From Chlamydiota bacterium (GTDB taxonomy: Bacteria; Chlamydiota; Chlamydiia; Chlamydiales; Rhabdochlamydiaceae): DNA of 7,883 nucleotides. The notes beneath the pieces are model-generated. The model was not told the DNA's origin. It searched no databases and saw only the letters and a program-made list of their open reading frames with translations. The DNA lies in NCBI GenBank assembly GCA_013041585.1, contig JABEVM010000212.1, forward strand, positions 1 through 7,883. The letters are read 5' to 3'. This document shows, piece by piece, positions 1-5,793 of this stretch (its first letter is position 1; each line of letters starts with the position of its first letter). The translations under genes were made by a program, and so were the position numbers.

Positions 1-3
1 ATG

Positions 4-9
4 TATAAT
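4..9 (+). promoter_or_regulatory. Possible -10 box of the cold-shock gene
   Basis: A perfect TATAAT lies 117 bases before the cold-shock start codon. Its -35 partner would fall outside the window, so the promoter cannot be confirmed. If used, transcription would begin near base 16 and give a leader of about 110 bases, in keeping with the long leaders known for cspA-type mRNAs. An AT-rich sequence can give this hexamer by chance. Confidence 0.3.
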
Positions 10-65
10 CAAACCATTTTCATACTCTTTATCCTAGTGTAAGGTAATAAAAGGTGTAGAAAATA

Positions 66-96
66 CTTAAAAATCCTTATTATGAATTTTTAAGGA
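66..96 (+). promoter_or_regulatory. Leader hairpin with a competing alternative pairing
   Basis: CTTAAAAAT (66-74) is exactly complementary to ATTTTTAAG (86-94), forming a 9-bp AT-rich stem with an 11-base loop. A second stem, TCCTTA (74-79) with TAAGGA (91-96), uses part of the same right arm, so the two cannot form together. The element sits about 30 bases before the start codon of a cold-shock gene. Leaders of cspA-type mRNAs are known to refold with temperature. A similar role here is inference. Confidence 0.4.
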
Positions 97-125
97 CAGT
101 AAAACAAACAAACGGGGAAGTAAAA

Positions 126-332
126 GTGGCAAAATCAAAAGGTACATTAAAGTTTTTCAATTCACAAAAAGGCTTTGGATTCATCACACCTGACAACGGT
201 GGAAAGGATCTATTTGTTCATACAAGCAACATCATTGGCGACGCGCATTCACTTCGCGAAGGTCAAAAAGTTGAATACGTAGAAGGAACAGGACGCAAAG
301 GACCTGAAGCTACAGAAGTTACACTCCTGTAA
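126..332 (+). CDS. Cold-shock domain protein (CspA family)
   Basis: This 68-residue protein is a single cold-shock domain, the usual size for bacterial Csp proteins. These bind single-stranded RNA and DNA in the cytoplasm, melt secondary structure and act as RNA chaperones. RNP1 (KGFGFI, residues 15-20) and RNP2 (LFVH, 29-32) are intact. The usual Trp of the KWFN segment is Phe here (KFFN, 9-12), an aromatic swap that should keep base stacking. The start is GTG, chosen because GGGGAAG (114-120) lies 5 bases upstream and the N-terminus matches the family. The next gene is an RNA helicase, so two RNA-remodelling functions are adjacent, although a terminator-like structure separates them. The paralogue (CspA, B, C and so on) cannot be assigned. 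Confidence 0.95.
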   Translation: MAKSKGTLKFFNSQKGFGFITPDNGGKDLFVHTSNIIGDAHSLREGQKVEYVEGTGRKGPEATEVTLL

Positions 333-418
333 GACTCCTTATCAATAAAAAAGTTTACTCAATCGATCTCAAAGTACTCTAAGCAATTGGAATACTCTCT
401 GGGAAAGTGCGATAAGTG

Positions 419-478
419 GAGAGCTACCTGTCCTTTGGCAGGTACAATAGTTCTTATAAACTAAAGCTCTCTTTTTTT
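419..478 (+). terminator. Three-way-junction structure followed by a T run
   Basis: GAGAGCT (419-425) pairs perfectly with AGCTCTC (465-471) and is followed by seven T residues (472-478), as in an intrinsic terminator. The enclosed sequence holds two further hairpins: ACCTG/CAGGT (426-430/439-443) with an inner CC/GG extension and TTT loop, and TAGTT/AACTA (448-452/459-463) with a six-base loop. The fold is therefore a three-way junction. It probably ends the cold-shock transcript about 90 bases after the stop codon. It could instead be the 3' end of a separate small RNA, but no clear promoter was seen for one. Confidence 0.55.
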
Positions 479-664
479 ACCTTTACGGGGCCCATAGCGC
501 CCCCGTTCTTCATAAATTTTGAGGAAATACGGTATAACTTAATTAGGTTTTTAGCATGCTAGGTCTATGCATGCTTCATTCTTCTTGGGTTCATCTTAAT
601 CATAATAATTATTTGTTCTCGGCTAAGACCAGCTTATTGCGATAGACTTTAAGCGGACGGGTTC
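479..664. other. Non-coding stretch before rhlE
   Basis: No convincing gene lies here. It contains a GC-rich inverted repeat, ACGGGG/CCCCGT (485-490/501-506), and the 10-base palindrome TAGCATGCTA (552-561). GCATGCT recurs at 569-575, so AGCATGC (553-559) can also pair with 569-575. A weak promoter-like pair, TTCATA (509-514) and TATAAC (533-538) with an 18-base spacer, could drive rhlE with a leader of about 135 bases. A long leader would fit a cold-regulated helicase, but nothing here proves it. Confidence 0.35.
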
Positions 665-680
665 AAGAGGAATATAAACT

Positions 681-1982
681 ATGTCATTCAAAGACCTTGG
701 TTTGCTCGAGGAATTACTTAGAGCCGTTACTGAACAAGGATATACTAAGCCTACCCCAATACAACAGCAGGCTATACCCTCTATTCTTGAGGGCAGCGAC
801 ATCATGGCTAAATCTCAAACAGGAACAGGTAAAACCGCAGGTTTTACTCTTCCACTATTGCAGCGCTTGATTGCAAGCTCTAAAAATAATGGTAGACGTA
901 CTGTAAGGGCTCTTATCTTAACACCTACACGCGAGCTTGCAGCTCAGGTGCAAGAAAATGTAAATACATACGGCAAATATTTGCCTATGCGATCTACAAC
1001 GATTTTCGGTGGTGTTAACATCAACTCTCAAATCAAAAGTTTGCGCAGCGGAGTCGATATCGTTGTTGCAACACCTGGACGTTTGTTAGATCACGTATCA
1101 CAAAAAACGATCGACCTATCTTCAATTGAAATCTTAGTTCTCGATGAAGCAGACCGTATGCTCGATATGGGCTTTATTCATGATATCCGTAAAGTTTTGG
1201 CTCTGCTACCAAAAAACAGGCAAAATCTTTTATTTTCCGCAACTTTCTCAAATGAAATTAAAAATCTTGCAAACGGTATCCTAAAATCTCCTAAAACCAT
1301 TGAAGTTGCCCAAACTACAACCACTGCGGAACGTATTTCTCAGGTAGTCTATCCTGTAGATAATAAACGCAAACGAGCGCTTCTTTCGTTTTTAATTACA
1401 TCACAAAATTGGAAGCAAGTACTTGTATTCACGCGTACCAAGCACGGCGCTAATAAACTTTCTGAGCAATTAGCAACGGATGGAATCACTTCCTGTGCAA
1501 TTCATGGAAACAAAAGCCAAGCAGCAAGAACGAAAGCGCTCTCAGATTTCAAACAAGGCACAGTGAGAGTCCTTGTAGCAACTGATATTGCAGCTAGAGG
1601 ATTAGACATTGATGAGCTACCGCATGTAGTTAACTTTGAATTACCAAATGTCCCTGAAGATTACGTACACCGTATTGGACGTACTGGTAGAGCAGGTAAA
1701 GAAGGAGAAGCGATCTCTCTTGTATGTGTAGATGAACACAAATTACTAAGAGATATCGAGCGCCTTCTAAAACAAGAAATTCCAAGTGTTATCATAGCTG
1801 GATATGACCCTGATCCTACTATCAAGGCAGAACCTATTATCAATGGACGTCAATTTAGAGGTCCGCAAAGAGGAAACTCTTCTGGAAGACCAGGTGGGAA
1901 TCCAAACTTTGGAAAACGACCTTTTTCAAAACACCGTCCTTCTGGTGATAGTAGATTCTCTCGCAAGCCAAAATCAAAATAA
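681..1982 (+). CDS. rhlE: ATP-dependent DEAD-box RNA helicase RhlE
   Basis: This 433-residue protein unwinds short RNA duplexes using ATP; RhlE acts in ribosome maturation and RNA turnover in the cytoplasm. All superfamily 2 motifs are intact: Q motif around PTPIQ (24-28), Walker A SQTGTGKT (45-52), PTRELA (82-87), TPGR (131-134), DEAD (155-158), SAT (186-188), ATDIAARGLDI (300-310) and HRIGRTGR (330-337). From memory, the first 390 residues follow Escherichia coli RhlE almost block for block, including LDMGFIHDIR and FTRTKHGAN. This makes RhlE a firmer call than CsdA, SrmB or DbpA. The last 45 residues are a basic Arg/Gly/Ser/Pro tail, typical of an RNA-binding extension. AAGAGG (665-670) precedes the ATG by 10 bases. 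A strong stem-loop follows the stop codon. Confidence 0.97.
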   Translation: MSFKDLGLLEELLRAVTEQGYTKPTPIQQQAIPSILEGSDIMAKSQTGTGKTAGFTLPLLQRLIASSKNNGRRTVRALILTPTRELAAQVQENVNTYGKYLPMRSTTIFGGVNINSQIKSLRSGVDIVVATPGRLLDHVSQKTIDLSSIEILVLDEADRMLDMGFIHDIRKVLALLPKNRQNLLFSATFSNEIKNLANGILKSPKTIEVAQTTTTAERISQVVYPVDNKRKRALLSFLITSQNWKQVLVFTRTKHGANKLSEQLATDGITSCAIHGNKSQAARTKALSDFKQGTVRVLVATDIAARGLDIDELPHVVNFELPNVPEDYVHRIGRTGRAGKEGEAISLVCVDEHKLLRDIERLLKQEIPSVIIAGYDPDPTIKAEPIINGRQFRGPQRGNSSGRPGGNPNFGKRPFSKHRPSGDSRFSRKPKSK

Positions 1983-1991
1983 CTCTCTTAA

Positions 1992-2035
1992 GATATAAAA
2001 ATTGGAATGGCATTCTCCTTTCCAATTTTTATATC
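1992..2035 (+). terminator. Terminator of rhlE
   Basis: GATATAAAAATTGGAA (1992-2007) and TTCCAATTTTTATATC (2020-2035) are perfect reverse complements, giving a 16-bp stem with a 12-base loop nine bases after the rhlE stop codon. The right arm includes five T residues and the left arm five A residues, so it could stop transcription in either direction. The stem is AT-rich, with its G:C pairs next to the loop. Confidence 0.75.
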
Positions 2036-2063
2036 GATCCCCCTTGCTTCTCTTACAAAAATT

Positions 2064-2092
2064 TTGTGAACTCAACTTTCAAGAGATATAAA
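2064..2092 (+). promoter_or_regulatory. Promoter of the porin gene
   Basis: TTGTGA (2064-2069) and TATAAA (2087-2092) are separated by exactly 17 bases, a good sigma70-type promoter. Transcription would start near 2099, about 80 bases before the ATG. The -35 overlaps an inverted repeat, ACAAAA/TTTTGT (2055-2060/2062-2067), which could be a regulator site or simply A-tract DNA. Confidence 0.55.
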
Positions 2093-2179
2093 TTAAAGAA
2101 AAAACTTGTATAAATTAAAAATTTTGTTACCTTTGTTTAAAGCTGAAAAGCGTCAACTCAAATAACTAAGGGGTTTCTA

Positions 2180-3514
2180 ATGAATACAAAGAACAAATTC
2201 ATGCGCATTGCATTCGCGTCCGCATTACTAAGTCTTACAGGTTCTGCTCTTTCTGCAGATGAAAACACATCTCAACCTATGAAACAGCAATCTACAGATA
2301 ATTCAAGACAGCAAACAATGGCTCCTGCTTTAGGAGATAAAATGCCTCCCTATAACAACCCAGATAGATTTGTACTACAAGGTTCCTTTATCTACTGGCA
2401 AGCCGATATGGATGGTCTTGATTATGCTCTGCAACAAAATGCAGTTGTTACAACCCCGTCTAATGCAACAAACGGAAACCTAGTACAAACTGCTTCCCTT
2501 CCATCCAGTTACACGGATACCCTCAAGCAAAAGGATCTCGATTTCAAATGGGAACCGGGTTTTAAATTAGGTGTAGGCATGATTTTTGGAGAAAGGGATC
2601 AATGGGATATTCTCCTTAATTGGACTTGGATTCGTCCTAAAGCGCACCGTTCTCTCAACTCTGGACCGACACCAAATATTAGTCCTCTCTCAACTACACT
2701 TTCAAACCAATTCAACCCTGTCGTACCCACTAATGTTTCTACTGCCCCAACAGTCTCTACTCTTGCGTATCAAGTGCCTGGGTTCTCCCCACTACTACTG
2801 CAATCCCCTGCAACTTCCTCACAAACCAACTGGAGACTTCTTTACAATACAGTTGATTTAGAGCTGGGAAGAAATTTCTTTTTAGCAAAAAATCTTACAC
2901 TCCGTCCTCATATGGGACTTAGAGGCGCTTTCCTACATCATACAACAGAATCACACTATAACATAAGTTCAACTTCTGACGTTGTTAATCAAATAAATGA
3001 TACTTTTGTTGTTGGATCAGCCTCCGGGACAAGCCGTTTTAAAGGGAAAAATGAATATGATGCTGTAGGTCTTCGCGGAGGGCTTGATATTCGTTGGAAC
3101 TTCACAAATCATTTTTGTGTTTACGGCAGTGTTTCAGGAGCCATCCTCTACGGAATTTTCTCTATAAAGGAAGACTTCGATACAAATTATACAGTGGTTC
3201 AAACATCTACTAGTAAATCGATCGTTGGTTCAACCACAACTACTGTAACTCCAGTCACAACAGATGCTGATTTCAAAACAAATCTTCATCGAACAAGATC
3301 CACTTTGCAAGCCGCCCTTGGTTTAATGTGGCATACTGGTTTCAGTAATGACAAATATCATGCATCCATTGGAGCAAGTTACGAAGTAAACCAATGGTTC
3401 CAACAGAATGAATTGCGCGATATTCAAAATACCTTAGTAGATTTAAAAGCTAACAGAACACCTGGAGACCTTGGCCTTCATGGTTTTACACTCGATGTGA
3501 AGTTTGACTTCTAA
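2180..3514 (+). CDS. Lpg1974/MOMP-like pore-forming outer-membrane protein
   Basis: The 444-residue precursor has a Sec signal peptide: basic N-terminus, hydrophobic stretch to about residue 24, and probable cleavage after SALSA at residue 26. The mature part starts with a polar Gln/Ser-rich segment, then the family hallmark of aromatic strands (FVLQGSFIYWQADMDGLDYA, 64-83). It ends in an alternating strand with terminal Phe (FTLDVKFDF), the signal used by the Bam machinery for beta-barrel insertion. Ser/Thr/Pro-rich stretches at 155-216 and 338-364 look like surface loops. Only one cysteine is present (residue 313), unlike the cysteine-rich, disulfide-linked MOMP of Chlamydia. Known relatives occur in Legionella, Coxiella and, in many copies, environmental chlamydiae. 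AAGGGG (2168-2173) lies 6 bases before the ATG. The gene appears monocistronic, with its own promoter and terminator. Substrate specificity cannot be told. Confidence 0.88.
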   Translation: MNTKNKFMRIAFASALLSLTGSALSADENTSQPMKQQSTDNSRQQTMAPALGDKMPPYNNPDRFVLQGSFIYWQADMDGLDYALQQNAVVTTPSNATNGNLVQTASLPSSYTDTLKQKDLDFKWEPGFKLGVGMIFGERDQWDILLNWTWIRPKAHRSLNSGPTPNISPLSTTLSNQFNPVVPTNVSTAPTVSTLAYQVPGFSPLLLQSPATSSQTNWRLLYNTVDLELGRNFFLAKNLTLRPHMGLRGAFLHHTTESHYNISSTSDVVNQINDTFVVGSASGTSRFKGKNEYDAVGLRGGLDIRWNFTNHFCVYGSVSGAILYGIFSIKEDFDTNYTVVQTSTSKSIVGSTTTTVTPVTTDADFKTNLHRTRSTLQAALGLMWHTGFSNDKYHASIGASYEVNQWFQQNELRDIQNTLVDLKANRTPGDLGLHGFTLDVKFDF

Positions 3515-3527
3515 TCATCTTACATAA

Positions 3528-3564
3528 AAAAAAAGAGGTCTTCAATTCGGAGACCTCTTTTTTT
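3528..3564. terminator. Bidirectional terminator between porin and deaminase genes
   Basis: GAGGTCT (3535-3541) pairs with AGACCTC (3551-3557) around a nine-base loop. The stem is extended by an A run (3528-3534) against a T run (3558-3564), giving 14 bp in all. T runs follow the stem on either strand, so it can end both the plus-strand porin transcript and the minus-strand deaminase transcript, whose stop codons lie just outside it. Confidence 0.9.
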
Positions 3565-3579
3565 ATCTTTAGAAATAAG

Positions 3580-4074
3580 TTATTCTTCTAGCTCTCCAAT
3601 ATCCTCTGACCACACTTTAGGATTTGCCTGAATATAAGCATCCATCATTTGTTTACATTCAAGAAGATCTAAATCGATCACTTCAACGCCATGGGATTGC
3701 ATGAACTCTTTTGCTCCCGAAAATGTTTTAGACTCCCCAACAACAACTTTTTTGATGCCGAATTGCACCACTGCCCCAGCACAAAAAAAGCAAGGCATCA
3801 AAGTTGAGTACAGAGTGGTTCCCTTATAAGAGCCTATTCTTCCTGCATTATGTAAACAATCAGTCTCAGCATGCATCACAGGATTGTTGTCTTGAATGCG
3901 CTTATTATGTCCTGCGCCTATGATCTGATTATCTTTTACTAAAACAGATCCAATAGGAATTCCCCCTTCCTCATGGCCTTTTCTAGCCTCTTCTATTGCA
4001 GATTTCATAAAAATATCATCGCCCGCCAAACAAAGAGAAGATGTAAGAGCTAAAGAACAAGGTGTCGTTTCCAT
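3580..4074 (-). CDS. Yeast-type cytosine deaminase
   Basis: This 164-residue cytidine-deaminase-fold enzyme most likely hydrolyses cytosine to uracil for pyrimidine salvage in the cytoplasm. Zinc ligands are His68 of the HAE motif, with Glu70 as proton shuttle, plus Cys95 and Cys98 of PCFFC. From memory it follows Saccharomyces Fcy1 closely: EEGGIPIG, GHNKR, GRI-YKGTTLYSTL, VVVGE and a C-terminal W-EDIGE. That points to free cytosine rather than tRNA adenosine (TadA) or guanine as substrate. The start chosen is the ATG at 4074, because GGGGAAG (4087-4081) stands 6 bases before it. An ATG at 4089 would add five residues but has no ribosome site, and its own codons include that Shine-Dalgarno. 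The gene stands alone, convergent with the porin and divergent from a secreted-protein gene. Other nucleobase deaminase activities remain possible. Confidence 0.85.
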   Translation of the reverse strand: METTPCSLALTSSLCLAGDDIFMKSAIEEARKGHEEGGIPIGSVLVKDNQIIGAGHNKRIQDNNPVMHAETDCLHNAGRIGSYKGTTLYSTLMPCFFCAGAVVQFGIKKVVVGESKTFSGAKEFMQSHGVEVIDLDLLECKQMMDAYIQANPKVWSEDIGELEE

Positions 4075-4197
4075 AAATGACTTCCCCATATAAACAGTAA
4101 AGGTATAATTTCCTTGAGAAGGAGTGTATATTCAAGCCCCATAAACACAAACTATTTTTTTAAGTGGTTCCAAGGTCTTTTCTAAACGTATTTAGAA

Positions 4198-4224
4198 TTG
4201 AGTTTATTGATTTTCCCCTATAAA
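4198..4224 (+). promoter_or_regulatory. Possible promoter of the secreted-protein gene
   Basis: TATAAA (4219-4224) lies 25 bases before the chosen ATG. TTGAGT (4198-4203) is a -35-like match but with only a 15-base spacer. A start point near 4231 would leave a short leader that includes the ribosome site, and would exclude the TTG at 4198 as a start codon. The match is modest. Confidence 0.3.
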
Positions 4225-4248
4225 CTCTCCTTCATACTGGAGGGTATT

Positions 4249-5100
4249 ATGAGTTCTTTAAAAGGCTATTTTTCTATCTTTCGCAAATCTGCAATCCTAT
4301 TTTTATGCCTATTTGCCTTCCATAAATCTTATGCTATGGAATCATCCGAAAATGAATTCTCAAAAAAATTCTTCTCCAATTTACGCTCCTCTATAGAATT
4401 CACAAGTAATATTCCTCAAAAAGACCAAATCTATCAAATTCTCTCTACGCTAGAAACTGAGCATTGTGCTTTAGAAACAGGAAGCGATGATTTAAGGGTA
4501 AAATTTGTACACTTACAAGGTTGTATTGAGCATATGCTCGCATGCTTTCAAGCGCTTGGAGATATTGAAGAACTCATCGGAGTGATTCATACCCCCATGC
4601 CCGCGACTCCTGTGTGTATACAACCAGGTGGCGACATCTCCGATATACTTGATGAATCAATCCGCTACAATTCAGACAAACTTCTTACTGTGAGATCCAG
4701 AGCTCAAATTGTAAGAGAATATCTTTTGAAAGGAGGTAAACTCCTTATAGCTTATCCTCAAGGAGGGCTGGAAAAAAGATCGGAAGCACAACAAAAAACT
4801 TATCTAAATGAGCTAGCTCATTTTTCTGGGAAGCTGCTTGAATCTGTTCTCTCTACAGACAAAATTGCAGAAGAGATGGTAGGGGCTACTTATCTTTTTC
4901 GTAATTCCGATAAACAAGTCTTCGCTTTTTCCATTAAATCCCGCCAAGCAAATGATATCCGCTCTCAAGACGAATGGGGGATTTGGTTTGGATCTATACA
5001 TGAAAAGGAAGTACAAAAGCGAATAAATCATATTTTTGATTACCTAACAAACAATGGCGCCCCAGATATTCGAAAAGAAATTTTAGCACCGTCAAAATAG
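4249..5100 (+). CDS. Secreted protein of unknown function
   Basis: I do not recognise this 283-residue protein. It begins with a clear Sec signal peptide: basic start, hydrophobic AILFLCLFAF (15-24) and a likely cut after KSYA at residue 29. There is no lipobox. No further membrane segment is seen, so the mature protein should be periplasmic or exported further. It appears mostly helical and polar, with two cysteines about 20 residues apart in a CALE...QGC segment, more Cys nearby, and a glycine-containing block KGGKLLIAYPQGGLEKR in the middle. GGAGGG (4239-4244) four bases before the ATG decides the start; a longer reading from TTG at 4198 has no such site. The hemerythrin-like gene begins 18 bases after its stop, so the two are probably cotranscribed. 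A chlamydial secreted factor is a possibility, not shown. Confidence 0.8.
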   Translation: MSSLKGYFSIFRKSAILFLCLFAFHKSYAMESSENEFSKKFFSNLRSSIEFTSNIPQKDQIYQILSTLETEHCALETGSDDLRVKFVHLQGCIEHMLACFQALGDIEELIGVIHTPMPATPVCIQPGGDISDILDESIRYNSDKLLTVRSRAQIVREYLLKGGKLLIAYPQGGLEKRSEAQQKTYLNELAHFSGKLLESVLSTDKIAEEMVGATYLFRNSDKQVFAFSIKSRQANDIRSQDEWGIWFGSIHEKEVQKRINHIFDYLTNNGAPDIRKEILAPSK

Positions 5101-5118
5101 ACCTTAGAGGACTCATTT

Positions 5119-5793
5119 ATGCGTTATAAATTTTACCGTGAGCACAAATATGTCAGTTTTCTACTTCACGAAGTAGAAAGACTTGTTGCAAAAACAGATT
5201 TTAGAACCCCTTCTCAAGTTCATAGAGTTCAGGAAGAATTTACCTTCTTAGTAAATTTGCTAGAAGGTCATGCCGATTATGAAAATGAAGCTTTACATGA
5301 GCTCTTAAAGAAAAAAGGTTCTTCCATACATGTGCACAGCGAAGAGGATCATAAATTGCAACATGAACAATTGCAATGGCTACAGAATACCCTTACAAAA
5401 GTCAAAGAATGCACAGATGAGGAAGAGCAAATTGAGCTTGGATATCAATTTTATTTACACTACAGAAAATTTGTAAGCGATAATCTAGCTCATCTTCATG
5501 AAGAAGAAACCATCATTTTGCCTGAACTACAACGGCTTTATACGGATGAAGAATTACAAGCTACATCCTTTGCCACTTACGAAATTATGACGGCGCAGGA
5601 AATGATCCATATGATGGAAGGGTTATTCCCTCATATGAATCCAAGTGATAAAGAAGCTTTTCTTACTGATATTAAAAAATCTCAACCAGAAAAATTTATC
5701 GTTGCTTGGGAAGGGATCAAAGATCAGTTTTCTCCTGAAGAACGAGACTATTTTGAAAATTCTCTTCTTCTGAAGTCTTGCGAAAAAGTCTAA
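5119..5793 (+). CDS. Hemerythrin-like (HHE-type) di-iron protein
   Basis: This 224-residue soluble helical protein carries the pattern of hemerythrin-like domains, four-helix bundles that bind two irons and sense or handle oxygen, nitric oxide or iron. Candidate ligands are His17, His51 with Glu55 (HxxxE), His78 or His82, and His125 with Glu129 (HxxxE) within AHLHEEE. The domain covers about residues 1-140. The last 80 residues form a further acidic region with several Met and His (EIMTAQEMIHMMEG) that resembles C-terminal parts of other long bacterial hemerythrin-like proteins. No signal peptide is present, so it is cytoplasmic, unlike its operon partner. AGAGGA (5106-5111) lies 7 bases before the ATG. 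Its TAA overlaps the stop codon of the convergent gene. A role in oxidative or nitrosative stress or iron repair (as in YtfE) is inference. Confidence 0.8.
   Translation: MRYKFYREHKYVSFLLHEVERLVAKTDFRTPSQVHRVQEEFTFLVNLLEGHADYENEALHELLKKKGSSIHVHSEEDHKLQHEQLQWLQNTLTKVKECTDEEEQIELGYQFYLHYRKFVSDNLAHLHEEETIILPELQRLYTDEELQATSFATYEIMTAQEMIHMMEGLFPHMNPSDKEAFLTDIKKSQPEKFIVAWEGIKDQFSPEERDYFENSLLLKSCEKV

Noticed and set aside
556..645. Short plus-strand reading frame of 29 codons before rhlE
   Set aside because: No ribosome site, no recognisable product, and it overlaps the palindromic repeat; likely chance.
333..660. A tRNA or housekeeping RNA (SRP, 6S, tmRNA) in the gap between csp and rhlE
   Set aside because: GGTTC occurs near 588 but no tRNA arms fit around it, and the conserved SRP GGAAG core and tmRNA ends are missing.
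2586..2861. Plus-strand frame of 91 codons inside the porin gene
   Set aside because: Out-of-frame overlap with the porin gene, no ribosome site and no recognisable features.
4069..4109. Plus-strand TATAAT at 4104-4109 as a promoter for the secreted-protein gene
   Set aside because: No acceptable -35 box, and it lies about 140 bases before the start codon; the TATAAA at 4219 is better placed.
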